64,000 nt of DNA from NCBI GenBank assembly GCA_017654935.2, contig CM065694.1, positions 2,655,170-2,719,169 of the forward strand, in the 5' to 3' direction. The notes beneath the pieces were generated by a model. The model saw nothing but the letters and a program-made list of their open reading frames with translations, was not told where the DNA came from and made no database searches. The translations under genes were made by a program, and so were the position numbers. The stretch's first letter is position 1, and each line of letters starts with the position of its first letter. Positions 43,291 to 56,060 of the stretch are shown here, piece by piece. The stretch comes from Phymorhynchus buccinoides. Its lineage: Eukaryota > Mollusca > Gastropoda > Neogastropoda > Raphitomidae.

Positions 43291-43669
43291 TATAACTTGA
43301 GTAGGCATCTCCATAATTCCAATCAATAAAACTTCATGATCATTTAATGCACCACACAAGAGCAATCTTTGTCTGTTTAGGCTACTTGTGTAGGCCTAAT
43401 TATGCTTTTATGGTTATTTGTTTTAGGCTTAAAAACACAATTTGTTTGACACTAGCCTTCCTTCCTGTAAGTGACCTACTTGTGCTATACGTCACTAAGT
43501 ATAAGGCTATTTGTGTATTACGATTTTGTTTGTTTGTTTATTTGGTCGGTTGGTTTTCTGATTTTGTTTGTTGTCATTGCTGATGTTGATGCTTTATCGT
43601 TGTTATATTTCTACTGCTTCTGTTGTTTCTGTTGACGATTTTTCTATGTCTCAACGTTCATTTATAGTA
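43291..43669. other. Spacer between two MITE copies
   Basis: T-rich; no gene seen. Confidence 0.5.
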
Positions 43670-43881
43670 GGAAGACGGGGTAAAAAGCGCATGGGAGGGT
43701 AAGAAGCCCACCCCAATTATCTCATGAAATAAAGAAAATTTCAGCCAAATTTGCCCATGAGACGAATGCTAGACATTAACGCTCGTCTCATGGGCAAAAT
43801 GAGACTGAAATTTGCTTCATTTCATGAGATAATTGGGGTGGGCTTCTTACCCGCCCATGCGCTTTTTACCCCGTCTTCCCC
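43670..43881 (-). mobile_element. Fold-back MITE, copy B
   Basis: Same element in opposite orientation to copy A, judged by its asymmetric centre. Two G are missing at the left end; TA follows on the right (43882-43883). Confidence 0.95.
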
Positions 43882-44202
43882 TATCGGTTACATGTTGCAT
43901 GCTTAGAACCAAGGACAGAATGGAAGATTAGGCCCAGCCTAAATTCTTATCCTTGTAAAATAAAGTATCTGATGTCTGTTAGGCTTCATCTTTTAAATTA
44001 TAACTTAATTAAGCTTGATAGTGGACATAAATGATTGTTGCTCGATTGGGAAATAAACTGGATTATAAGGATAGACCTTAATTAATAGGCCTTAATTGAT
44101 TGATGTACTATTTTCTACTATGGTAGTGACTCGTGGTGAGAAACAGAGAGAACACTGAACACTGAAAAAACTTTATTTAACAAGGATTAAGATATTAGGC
44201 AG

Positions 44203-44229
44203 AGAGAGAGATAGAGAGAGAGAGAGACT

Positions 44230-44273
<44 letters not shown>

Positions 44274-44385
44274 AAGAGAGAGAGAGAGTCAGACAGACAG
44301 ACAGACAAGACAAGTAGACAGACAGACATACAGACATACAGACAAGTAGACAGACAGGCAGACAAACGGACAGACAGACACCCAC
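44203..44385. repeat. AG and AGAC microsatellites
   Basis: (AG)n to 44288, then AGAC-type tetranucleotides. Confidence 0.97.
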
Positions 44386-44578
44386 ATAGCCATACGCAAA
44401 GCAGACATTCTCTGCCAAATAATATCTGAAACACAGGATTTCAATTCCGTTTATTTGCTGGATAAAATACGTTTCATAAAACTAACCAAGCAGGGCACAT
44501 CTGGATGGTAGCTGAATTTTCTTTCTTTTTTTAATATGAGAAACAAATGCATTGAGAAACAGACATTGGAATGCATCG

Positions 44579-44647
44579 CCCCCCCCCCCCCCCCCCCCCC
44601 CCCGACACACGCATGCAGACGCACACACACCGGCATACGCACATATG

Positions 44648-44708
<61 letters not shown>

Positions 44709-44724
44709 CCACACACACACACAT

Positions 44725-44796
<72 letters not shown>

Positions 44797-44930
44797 CCAC
44801 ACACACACACACACATACACACACACACACACACACACAGCAACACCCACCCTCCTCTCTTCTCTCACCCATTTCACTAACCCCCCCCTTCCCTACACCC
44901 CCCCCCCCCCACACACACACATCCACACAT

Positions 44931-44984
<54 letters not shown>

Positions 44985-44987
44985 CAA

Positions 44988-45030
<43 letters not shown>

Positions 45031-45110
45031 CCACACACATCACACACTGACACACACACACTACGACATACACACACACATCCACACACACACACACACA
45101 CACACACACA
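44579..45110. repeat. Poly-C and long CA microsatellite blocks
   Basis: C-run 44579-44603, (CA)n 44657-44840, a duplicated CAGCAACACCCACCCTCCTC block (44838 and 45108), and (CA)n 44908-45110. Confidence 0.97.
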
Positions 45111-45555
45111 GCAACACCCACCCTCCTCTCTTCCCCACACCCATTTCACTACCCACCCCCCCCCCCCCCCCCCCGACACACACACACACAACCCCACTTG
45201 AAAGACATCGCAGGTTAACAACAACAATTACATGATTATCTCCGGTACCCCTATCATCTCCTCCCCTCCTCCCCCTCTCTTCACCCACCCACCCCTATCC
45301 CACACCTTACCCCCCTCCCCCATCCCCATCCCATACTTGAAACCCCCCTCCTTCCCCCAAATCGAAATAAATTGTTCAAGGCCCCCTCGCCCTCCATTCC
45401 ATGATGAAGACTGACCTAGTGTTTACCACCAACACTGTTTGTACATATAGCCTACTATGGGGGAAAGGGTCGAGTGGGGACTGTTCAGTTCCCCAAATTA
45501 ATCACCGCTTTCTGCTAGTCACAATCCTGTACATAAAGTTGTAAATAGGATAATG
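45111..45555. other. C-rich spacer, no gene seen
   Basis: Pyrimidine-rich to 45360, then unremarkable sequence. Confidence 0.5.
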
Positions 45556-45561
45556 CACATA

Positions 45562-45693
45562 CAGTGGAGCCTCCCTTATAAGACCTACTTCTAGACTGAG
45601 ACATTGCCCTTCTTTGTAAGTATTAAAATTACCTCCCTTATAAGACCCCATTTTGGATGTTATTTGGAAGGTCTTATAAGGGAGGTTCCACTG
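45562..45693. mobile_element. Small mariner-type MITE
   Basis: 132 bp with inverted ends CAGTGGAGCCTCCCTTATAA and TTATAAGGGAGGTTCCACTG, flanked by TA (45560-45561 and 45694-45695). An internal CCTCCCTTATAAGACC block repeats the end sequence. Confidence 0.92.
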
Positions 45694-46077
45694 TAGTGCT
45701 AAAACTTTATTGAATTTTAAATTTGTAAATTTTCCAATAATTTATTTAGCAATAAGATAAAAGTCGCACTTTCTTGTTGTTGCTTTTAAATGTGGCCTTG
45801 GAATTTTAACAGTAATCATAGGAAGCTTTCGCCCAATTCAAGCCAGACTTGGCTCACATCGGTACTACCACATAGGATGATACGCTTTTTAACGACTGTC
45901 TCTTTACACTAATTTTAAATGCAACTAACATCTGTACTCTGTATAGTAATCCTAATTAAATAAATTCCTATACACCTTTATACAAAAAATAATCTTCTTT
46001 TCCTCCCTCCGCCCCCCTTTTTTCTTCCCACCCCACCTCATCTTAATCTAATAAATATGTCCTAAATGCAGTGATGC
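45694..46077. other. Intergenic, no gene seen
   Basis: AT-rich; nothing recognised. Confidence 0.5.
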
Positions 46078-46505
46078 CCCGAGGCCCCGGTCATAGAACA
46101 TTGACCTATTAAAATTGAAAATGTCATAATGTGTTCGCCCCTGCCAGGACAAATATCTGATGACAATTTTAAAGACTGGTACGCTTTGCATTATCGCTTT
46201 CTGCAAGAGCCAGGACATTGTCCTATAGATTTCTCTGGTCTCAGGACATTGTCCTATAGATTTCTCTGGTCTCAGGACATTGTCCTATAGATTTCTCTGG
46301 TCTCAGGACAGTTTGTCCTATAGATTTCTCTGGTCTCAGGACATTGTCCTATAGATTTCTCTGGTCTCAGGACATTGTCCTATAGATTTCTCTGGTCTCA
46401 GGACAGTTTGTCCTATAGATTTCTCTGGTCTCAGGACAGTTTGTCCTATCACTATTCAATTTTCGGTACATCACATGTGCCCGTCAAAAGGTCGGAGGAC
46501 GTAAA
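46078..46505 (+). repeat. Dispersed repeat U, copy 2, with 31-bp minisatellite
   Basis: Homologous to 34686-34900 but with the block ATAGATTTCTCTGGTCTCAG expanded to about eight tandem units of 31-33 bp (46212-46450). Ends near GGTCGGAGGACGTAAAACAA, similar to the end of repeat T. Confidence 0.88.
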
Positions 46506-46667
46506 ACAAATTTCATTCTTTCATTGCTGGTTTAAACAAATGCTATTCATTTATCAACAATCATATGACAAAGCAGCATCAACAAAGAAATCATAGAGTA
46601 CAACAAGCTTTAGTCCAAGGCACAACGAGGTAAAAATCACACACCACATTTCCATCACGTCATCAAA

Positions 46668-47059
46668 TCAAGTGCCCACAATACTATGACGTCGATCCAG
46701 CAGGGGCGGGGCCTCGGGCGTGGTCACCTCTATGACCGGGGTCAGCCGGGGCAGGGTAGCCGACCCCTCCTTGGGAGGAGGAGGAGGAGGGGCAGAAGGG
46801 GGAGGGGGAACAGGGATGGAAGTTGTGGAAGAAGAGGTGGAGGAGGGGGAAGATGCGGAGGTAGGGAGAGGGGGGTGTTTTTTCCGCATGGCGGCGGGCG
46901 AAACGATGGGGTGATGCTGCTGCTCCAGCCTCTGACGGAGAGGCGATGCTAAAGGGGAGGTAGGGAGGTGGTGGTGGTGATGATGGTAGTGGTGTGTGGT
47001 GGTGGTGGTGGAAGAGGTGGCGTTGTTGTTGCTGCTGCTGACAGCGCTGTCTTCGTACA
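46668..47059 (-). CDS. PRR5/Protor homologue, last exon
   Basis: Acceptor TGTGTTTCAG on the minus strand before 47059; the first two bases complete a codon with the phase-1 end of exon 53576-53795, giving an open frame to TGA at 46668-46670. The product is low in complexity: Ser/Asn/Thr, a His-rich stretch near HHYHHHHHHLP, and proline-rich segments, ending LLDRRHSIVGT. Protor proteins also have a Ser/Pro-rich, poorly conserved tail with an RRHS-like site, which is the main support besides phase and position. A further exon is not excluded. Confidence 0.6.
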
Positions 47060-47487
47060 CTGAAACACAATGATTGAAGCAATAAACAAATATGCAAGAC
47101 GTTCAATACTGCGCACAGAGCTCCCCCCAAATATGGAGAAGACGTCCCAATATTGAAAATGACGTTAGTCGCTTGACAATTAGTGTAGGTTTTCAGCGAA
47201 AGTTTAGAATTGGTGTATTTTAACTTATCAAACTGACACTAAACTGACCCTTACCCTATCCCTAACCCCTGACCCAAACCTTAAACCATCAAATTCACCA
47301 CACACTCACAATTAAGTTTTGGTTTTTTTAAAATTGAAAAATCTCATCTGAAGACTTCCGTACGTGTGCAGCATTGCACGACCAAAGAGAATTTTCCACC
47401 CTCAAAAGGCACACAACTACTATCAAAAGAGCTTCGCATGTCTAAATACTCACAGTCGTGAAATAGTAAAGAATGGTAAAGTAAAAG
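47060..47487. other. PRR5 intron, no other gene seen
   Basis: Contains a CCCTTACCCTATCCCTAACC stretch but no recognised element. Confidence 0.45.
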
Positions 47488-48628
<1,141 letters not shown>

Positions 48629-48848
48629 TACCCTGTGACAAACCATCTCTTCTACAATTTATTTTAGACCAGCCCTCTAGAAAAGCAGCTGCCTTCCTAT
48701 ACTACCTTGAAAAACATAGGTATATAATTATGTAAAATTAACATATTATGAACTATAATGCGGTAATACATATTTTTTTAAAATATGAATGAACGCATTA
48801 TAGTTCCTAATGTGTTAATTGTACATATACCTATGTTTTATGTGTTTT

Positions 48849-48851
<3 letters not shown>

Positions 48852-48917
<66 letters not shown>

Positions 48918-48919
48918 TT

Positions 48920-48972
<53 letters not shown>

Positions 48973-48994
48973 TTCCTTCTCTCTCTCTCTCCTT

Positions 48995-49068
<74 letters not shown>

Positions 49069-49070
49069 TC
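48852..49070. repeat. CT microsatellite
   Basis: (CT)n with a few TTCCTT interruptions. Confidence 0.98.
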
Positions 49071-51000
49071 TGTCTGTGAGTGCGTGTATGCGTGCGTACG
49101 CCCCCACTTATCTGTAGCTTTTAAACTGTTATTTGGTTATATCGAGCTATGCATTCTATTTTACGTGTTCTACTTACTTCATCCTAATCCTTGTTATGTA
49201 CATGTGCATCATCAGAGTGAATAATCGTGTTTTCTTTTTACATGTCCTTGTGACAGAGTGGAAACGCACGCCCCACTTTCTCCCTTTCTTTCTCAACCAC
49301 ACCCCCCCTTTACTTTCTACTCAAAGCACGAAAACTCGTGGCAAATGCCCTATTACAATTCAACATCAAACAGATCGCCGATTCCGAAGCTTATCTCTTT
49401 GAAGCCCGTTTTACCTTCCCTGTCAGCTTGTGACACCCACATTGGCGGTCTCCTTTTGTTCCCCGTATCTCCTTTCCCGATCATGAGAGGGAGAGGAATG
49501 TGACACGTGCCAGTGATGTAACCGGCTCGTGATCGTTCTGTACTAGTATGCATAATATTATAGCGTCATCTTGTGACTTGTCGACTGCTATAAACCAATG
49601 ATAGGCTCTCGGGAGTTTAAAATTGGAGGGGAAAATTTCAGTAGTGAGGAAAGTCCCCACCTAAAACATGCTTTCTCACAAGACGCTGAAACCTGGCTGA
49701 AGCAACATTGCAGAATCAACCTCTCTCCCAGCCAGTCCTAATAGCCCAACTAGTGAGTATTATTGATGGCTGGTGATTGAGATTTGTTTCTGTTTGATCC
49801 TATTTTTGATCTAGATCCTATGTTCAATGATGAATAAGGAGTAGATGAGTCAGTGAAAAGAATTGGTAAACATGCTGTTCTAATTATGTGCACTATTTGT
49901 GTGTGTGTTTTTGACTTTAACTCTTTTGGTACCAGAACCGGATTTTATGCCTACTAACCCTTTTGTATATTTTTAGTAGGAAGCCTGTGGGTTGCAACCT
50001 TGCACTTTATGATAACATTCCTTTCCAGGTGTTGGATGGAGAGTGATGTTGGCTTGATCATAGACTTTGATCTAGCCGGGTACTGAATCATATCAGTTGA
50101 TTCCAGTACACCTTTTATGTTTTACTGATCTCAGTTTGTTAACTGAAATTCAGTTTATTTATTTCTAGTGCTATTGTACAAGGGCAGCCTTCTAGCCGGT
50201 TGGGATCCACTAATTCCCTGCCGGCTGAAGCCCCTTGTCTCTAAGCCATAGAGATCTACATCCACCTTCTCCTGTGATTATCAGCAGGGCATCGTGGTCA
50301 GGACGATCATCCCTGACTCACAAGCATCAAGACGGGAACGCCGCAAAGACGCCCCGCACCCCGAATCCGCGAGGAGACCACGCCTGAACCGTGACATCCC
50401 GCGACGCCGTAACCGGAACGACTGGGAGCTACTCTCACCTGACGAGCAAGCCTAGTCAACCCAGCACACGCCGATCCCCACGGAGGAACTTGACAACAGC
50501 TAAGTCCACAGGACCGCGCCAATCATTTGAACTTTCCTCCTGACACTGAAGATAAATAGTGACCCTTCCCGCTTGGGGCTAACCTTCTAGAAAGACAAAA
50601 GTCTTGTAAATCCTTTCGGATTTCATTGTTTTTCATTCATATTTTGTTTTGGCGCCATTGAGCTGCTTTATTATTATTGTTGCATAATCTTATGCAGATT
50701 TTGTGAGTAAATAAAATACAAGTGTCAAATAATTCTGAACCCTTTGGTCAGACTGATGAGAGTGGAAGTCTTGAAATTTCATGTAAAACCCTACTTCTCT
50801 CTGTCTGCCATTTAGAGCAAATCAACCACTTGTATTTCTTACAATCATACGAGCCAGAACCCGGGCACAAATATAAGTCCTATGAAGTTTTATGTGTTGT
50901 TGGATATTTAATGATCATGTTCTTATTGTATATGTTTTTATGCCATGTCACAAATCAATTTCTCACGGTTGCGATAATAAAGTATTCTTGAGTCTTGAGT
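49071..51000. other. PRR5 intron, unassigned sequence
   Basis: No gene was recognised. 50200-50720 is less AT-rich and ends with TGAGTAAATAAAATAC, reminiscent of an LTR or transcript end, but no matching partner was found. A CTTGAGT hexamer-like tail (50985-51005) follows a GATAATAAAG and looks like a retroelement 3' end. Confidence 0.4.
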
Positions 51001-51003
51001 CTT

Positions 51004-51190
51004 GAAATTTTAGTCTTTCGGATGAAACGATAAACCGAGGTCCCTTGTGCCCATGCACATAGCACACGTTAAACCCAGTGGCGACGAAAAAGTTGTCATT
51101 TGGTCAAAATTTACCACCCCCCCTTCCTCATCAGTCACACAAAAATCGTCTCTGTGACTAAAAAGTACCTAATACCTAAATCATAGTCGA
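51004..51190 (+). mobile_element. SINE fragment (central domain)
   Basis: TCTTTCGGATGAAACGATAA, CCGAGGTCCC and AAAGTTGTCATTTGGTCAAA match 58945-59060. The tRNA head is missing. Confidence 0.8.
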
Positions 51191-51409
51191 GAACGATAGA
51201 CTGACATACACGCATACAATGGCGTCTGACGAAATGACAACACCTATCATTACATCCCTTTGCGTTTCCCTAGTATCCTAACACTCCCGGGAAACAATAG
51301 AACAGTAACTCTAGAGAAACTCTCGGGAAACGAAAAAACACCCACTCCACTAACTCTGGAGATCGCGTCCCACCCAACATACAATGTACCTGTGAAGATC
51401 TGTGAAGGT

Positions 51410-53560
51410 AATGTTGGTGTTAGTTTGTTAGAGTAAAGTATGATGTGTGAAGGTAATGTTGGTGTTAGTTTGTTATTGTAAAGTATGATGTGTGAAGGTA
51501 ATGTTGGTGTTAGTTTGTTATAGTAAAGTATGATGTGTGAAGGTGATGTTGGCGTTAGTTTGCTATAGTAAAGTATGATGTGTGAAGGTGATGTTGGTGT
51601 TAGTTTGCTATAGTAAAGTATGATGTGTGAAGGTAATGTTGGTGTTAGTTTGTTACAGTAAAGTATGATGTGTGAAGGTAATGTTGGTGTTAGTTTGTTA
51701 TAGTAAAGTATGATGTGTGAAGGTAATGTTGGTGTTAGTTTGCTATAGTAAAGTATGATGTGTGAAGGTAATGTTGGTGTTAGTTTGTTACAGTAAAGTA
51801 TGATGTGTGAAGGTAATGTTGGCGTTAGTTTGCTATAGTAAAGTATCACGTGTGAAGGTAATGTTGGCGTTAGTTTGCTATAGTAAAGTATGATGTGTGA
51901 AAGTGATGTTGGCGTTAGTTTGCTATTGTAAAGTATGATGTGTGAAGGTAATGTTGGTGTTTATTTGTTATAGTAAAGTATGATGTGTGAAGGTAATGTT
52001 GGCGTTAGTTTGCTATAGTAAAGTATCACGTGTGAAGGTAATGTTGGCGTTAGTTTGCTATAGTAAAGTATGACGTGTGAAGGTAATGTTGGCGTTAGTT
52101 TGTTATAGTAAAGTATGATGTGTGAAGGTGATGTTGGTGTTAGTTTGTTATAGTAAAGTATGATGTGTGAAGGTGATGTTGGTGTTAGTTTGTTATAGTA
52201 AAGTATGATGTGTGAAGGTAATGTTGGTGTTATTTGTTATAGTAAAGTATGATGTGTGAAGGTGATGTTGGCGTTAGTTTGCTATAGTAAAGTATGATGT
52301 GTGAAGGTAATGTTGGTGTTAGTTTGCTATAGTAAAGTATGATGTGTGAAGGTAATGTTGGCGTTAGTTTGCTATAGTAAAGTATGATGTGTGAAGGTGA
52401 TGTTGGTGTTAGTTTGTTATAGTAAAGTATGATGTGTGAAGATAATGTTGGTGTTAGTTTGTTATAGTAAAGTATGATGTGTGAAGGTAATGTTGGTGTT
52501 AGTTTGTTATAGTAAAGTATGATGTGTGAAGGTAATGTTGGTGTTAGTTTGTTAGAGTAAAGTATGATGTGTGAAGATAATGTTGGTGTTAGTTTGTTAT
52601 AGTAAAGTATGATGTGTGAAGGTAATGTTGGTGTTAGTTTGTTATAGTAAAGTATGATGTGTGAAGGTAATGTTGGTGTTAGTTTGCTATAGTAAAGTAT
52701 GATGTGTGAAGGTAATGTTGGTGTTAGTTTGTTATAGTAAGTATGATGTGTGAAGGTAATGTTGGTGTTAGTTTGTTATAGTAAAGTATGATGTGTGAAG
52801 GTAATGTTGGTGTTAGTTTGTTAGAGTAAAGTATGATGTGTGAAGGTAATGTTGGCGTTAGTTTGTTATAGTAAAGTATGATGTGTGAAGGTAATGTTGG
52901 TGTTAGTTTGTTATAGTAAAGTATGATATGTGAAGGTAATGTTGGTGTTAGTTTGTTATAGTAAAGTATGATGTGTGAAGGTAATGTTGGTGATAGTTTG
53001 TTATAGTAAAGTATGATGTGTGAAGGTAATGTTGGTGTTAGTTTGTTATAGTAAAATATGATGTGTGAAGGTGATGTTGGTGTTAGTTTGCTATAGTAAA
53101 GTATGATGTGTGAAGGTAATGTTGGTGTTAGTTTGCTACAGTGAAGTATGATTTGTGAAGGTAATGTTGGTGTTAGTTTGTTATAGTAAAGTATGATGTG
53201 TGAAGGTAATGTTGGTGTTTGTTATAGTAAAGTATGATGTGTGAAGGTAATGTTGGTGTTAGTTTGCTATTGTAAAGTATGATGTGTGAAGGTAATGTTG
53301 GTGTTAGTTTGCTATAGTAAAGTATGATGTGTGAAGGTAATGTTGGTGTTAATTTGCTATAGTAAAGTATGATGTGTGAAGGTAATGTTGGTGTTAGTTT
53401 GTTATAGGTTGGTGTTAGTTTGTTGTAGTAAAGTATGATGTGTGAAGGTAATGTTGGTGTTAGTTTGTTATAGGTTGGTGTTAATTTGTTGTAGTAAAGT
53501 ATGATGTTTGAAGGTAATGCTGGTGTTAGTTTGCAATAGTAAAGTATGATGTGAAAAGGT
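51410..53560. repeat. 45-bp minisatellite, about 48 copies
   Basis: Unit: GTAAAGTATGATGTGTGAAG, GTAATGTTGGTGTTAGTTTG, then TTATA. Two main variants (GGTGTTAGTTTGTTA and GGCGTTAGTTTGCTA) are interspersed. Because 45 is a multiple of 3, a long open frame with a 15-residue repeat arises on the minus strand; I do not consider it a gene. It ends about 15 bp from the donor of PRR5 exon 53576-53795. Confidence 0.97.
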
Positions 53561-53575
53561 AAAAAACAACTGTAC

Positions 53576-53795
53576 TTGTGATGGTGATGTTAGGCCTGGA
53601 CACGCCAGGCACCGAGGAGGAGGACAGCAGGGGTGGTGGAAACGATGATGGCAGAGGGCGGAAGGTGGCCCTGATGATGGGGTCGGATGTCCCCTGGTAG
53701 AGGCCCCTGGTGCCCAGGAAGGGTACGATGACGCAGGCAGCCATCTTCTCCAGGTCCAGCTGCTCCTTGGACAGGAAGGTGGGGTCCCTCAGGCC
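53576..53795 (-). CDS. PRR5/Protor homologue, exon (second half of core domain)
   Basis: Acceptor GGGGTTTCAG upstream of 53795 on the minus strand; donor A|GTACAG at 53575 gives the phase-1 end needed by the next exon. It encodes GLRDPTFLSKEQLDLEKMAA and CVIVPFLGTRGLYQGTSDP, matching the vertebrate Protor region after the MLLVLQ motif in order and spacing. It then runs into a Pro/Ser-rich segment. The exact donor is a choice among several GT sites; GT at the preceding phase-0 sites would not join the last exon in frame. Confidence 0.8.
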
Positions 53796-54465
53796 CTGAA
53801 ACCCCACGACAATCATCACACCGTCTATCTACTGGGACAGGAACGTGGGGTCCCTCAGGCCCTGAAAACCACCACCATCATCACGCTGTCTATCTCCTTG
53901 GACAGGAAGGTGGGGTCCCTCAGGCCCTGAAAACCCACGACAATCATCACGCCGTCTATCTACTGGGACAGGAACGTGGGGTCCCTCAGGCCCTGAAAAC
54001 CCACCACCATCATCACGCTGTCTATCTCCTTGGACAGGAACGTGGGGTCCCTGAAAACCCACCACCATCATCACGCTGTCTATCTCCTTGGACAGGAACG
54101 TGGGGTCCCTCAGGCCCTGAAAACCCACCACCATCATCACGCCGTCTATCTCCTTGGACAGGAACGTGGGGTCCCTGAAAACCCACCACCATCATCACGC
54201 TGTCTATCTCCTTGGACAGGAACGTGGGGTCCCTCAGGCCCTGAAAACCCACCACCATCATCACGTCGTCTATCTACTTGGACAGGAACGTGGGGTCCCT
54301 CAGGCCCTGAAAACCCACCACCATCTTCACGCTGTCTATCTCCCGGGACAGGAACGTGGGGTCCCTGAAAACCCACCATCATCATCACGCCGTCTATCTA
54401 CTGGGACAGGAAGGTGGGGTCCCTGAAAACCCACCACCATCATCATCACGCCGTCTATCTCGCTC
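53796..54465 (-). repeat. Tandem array of intron-exon junction copies
   Basis: About ten units of 49-66 bp directly upstream of PRR5 exon 53576-53795. On the minus strand each unit holds GATGATGGTGGTGGG, TTTTCAG, and the exon start GGCCTGAGGGACCCCAC then TTCCTGTCC; three or four units lack GGCCTGA but keep CAG|GGACCC. Each thus carries a potential 3' splice site plus about 25-33 nt of exon. Confidence 0.93.
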
Positions 54466-54482
54466 CTCAACAGAACATTACG

Positions 54483-54710
54483 ATGGCTTGGAGTCAAAAC
54501 GGACTATCTTTAGATAGTCCATTGACGTATTACTGAACATATTGTGAAAACTAATAACTTGTTTCAAAAAGAGATTGCATAAATATAAAAAGCATAATCC
54601 CCATTTTACATTAATTACAGTCTTTTTAATGCAAGTTCTTAGTTTCTGCAATAACATCAATAATAAGTCAATGGAATGTCTAAAGATAGTCCGTTTTGAC
54701 TCTAAGCCAT
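54483..54710. mobile_element. MITE with ~43-bp inverted ends
   Basis: TGGCTTGGAGTCAAAACGGA and CTATCTTTAGATAGTCC at the left pair with ATAGTCCGTTTTGACTCTAA and GCCA at the right. AT-rich centre, no coding. Confidence 0.85.
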
Positions 54711-55110
54711 AGAATTTCATTGTTCGGAAATAATTAAGGGGATTAATTTCATGGTGTGTGGGAGTGATCTTGCCTAATTCAATCGGGCAAACAGGGGAAG
54801 TTACTCTACCATCAGGTAGATCCCCAGCCCTCGCTTTAGTTAGAGGAGGCACACATCATGTAGAACGCAGTGCGTCATTCTAAAATTGATGTAATTTATA
54901 TTTTTGCGTCACAGTTTGCAAGTTTTATCACTTTGTAGCAACTGGCCACCCCTTGTTTTTCTGAGAAAAAAAAGTTTGCAAATCGCTGACTGGCATCCTG
55001 CGGTTTCAAGCTTCGACGCCATGCCGCCAAGGTTGCTATAGTTTTGACCGAGTAAGTCGAGGTAATCAACTCTAATTTTCACGAAGTGATCTCCCCTATT
55101 TTTTTTCTTT
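54711..55110 (-). repeat. Dispersed ~400-bp repeat, copy 2 (inverted)
   Basis: Reverse complement of 59355-59745 with shared CATCAGGTAGATCCCCAGCC, TAGAACGCAGTGCGTC and GCTTCGACGCCAT. Confidence 0.9.
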
Positions 55111-55430
55111 TCTGAAAACCGTATATTGCAGTGCATAGGCAAAGTTACAGTTCATCGAGCACCTCCCTCCAAATTGTCGCATTGAAAATATTGTCACTAA
55201 GAAGCAAAAGTGAAATCGTTAGCTCAACAGAGAGACTGAGAACGGTAACGTTTACGATTTAAAAAACCCAAAGAATGTTACAAGCCATAACAAAACGTAA
55301 AAAACATACAACGATAACAAAACAACAACAACACACCACTGATATAAAACATTGGAAAGCATGCTTAAAACGCAACTCTTTAAAACACAACTTTCATCCT
55401 GCAGAACCATACAAAGCAAGGGTTGTTCAC

Positions 55431-55495
55431 CTGTAAGACCAGAAGCATCTGTCGGATGTTGGCTGGCACCTGGTACTTTTTGCCTTCCACCGCGT
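55431..55495 (-). CDS. PRR5/Protor homologue, exon
   Basis: Acceptor TCGTTCCAG; donor CAG|GTGAAC. Encodes DAVEGKKYQVPANIRQMLLV and LQ (first Asp split with the previous exon); the QMLLVLQ motif is identical to vertebrate Protor. 65 nt, ends in phase 0. Confidence 0.88.
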
Positions 55496-55535
55496 CTGGA
55501 ACGATAAAATAAAGATAAATAATAATACATAGTAT

Positions 55536-56060
55536 GTATATAGCGCCTTTCCTTAGAATTAAACTCAAGGCGCTCACATTCACTGATTCACACGCAATTG
55601 GGCTAACATACACATTCATTCGATCATCATCTAATTAACGTGAAGAATTACAGAGAGAAAGTTCTTTGAAACAAGTGAGTTTTCATTTGGGTTTTGAAAG
55701 CAAGAAGTGCTGAATTGTGACGGAGGTGAACAGGCAAGGAGTTCCAGACAGTGGGGGCGCAAAACCTAAAACTGCTTTGTCCAAAAGACTTTAAATTCAC
55801 TTTAGGAACTTTCAACAGTTTGGCATGGGAAGATCGGAGAGAGCGAGAAGGAGTGTAAGTTTGGAGAGCACTTGAGAGGTAGGATGGTAGGGTCTGTTCA
55901 AAGTGGCGGAATGCAAGGACTGCCAGTTTGTACTCTAAACGAAACTGCACTGGCAGCCAGTGCAGCTCCCTGAGGAGTGGTGTGACATGGTCACTGGCAG
56001 CCAGTGCAGGTCCCTGAGGAGTGGTGGGACACGGTCACGCCTTCGCTTTCGGAGTGATGA
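55536..56060 (-). mobile_element. LINE 3' fragment
   Basis: Minus-strand frame with LEYKLAVLAFRHFEQTLPSY and APTVWNSLPVHLR, the typical C-terminus of a CR1/Jockey-like reverse transcriptase polyprotein, then a 3' UTR with the common GCGCTATATACATAC-like tail (55530-55580). A 44-bp block with GCAGCCAGTGCAG is duplicated in tandem (about 55945-56035), breaking the frame. Confidence 0.88.

Noticed and set aside
44531..45235. Cys-Val or His-Thr repeat proteins of up to 227 residues
   Set aside because: Microsatellite translation only.
47260..47282. CCCTTACCCTATCCCTAACC as interstitial telomere sequence
   Set aside because: Not a regular TTAGGG repeat; only two or three imperfect units.
49249..50727. 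Possible solo LTR (TG...CA ends, TATAAA, AATAAA)
   Set aside because: Flanks show no target duplication and no internal retrovirus-like sequence or second copy was found.
51250..51849. Long open frame with a 15-residue repeat on the minus strand
   Set aside because: It is created by the 45-bp minisatellite, whose length is a multiple of three; there is no start context or family.
53829..54426. Frames through the junction array (His-rich or DPTFLS-rich)
   Set aside because: They are repeated copies of intron plus exon start; not an independent gene, although included in splicing considerations.
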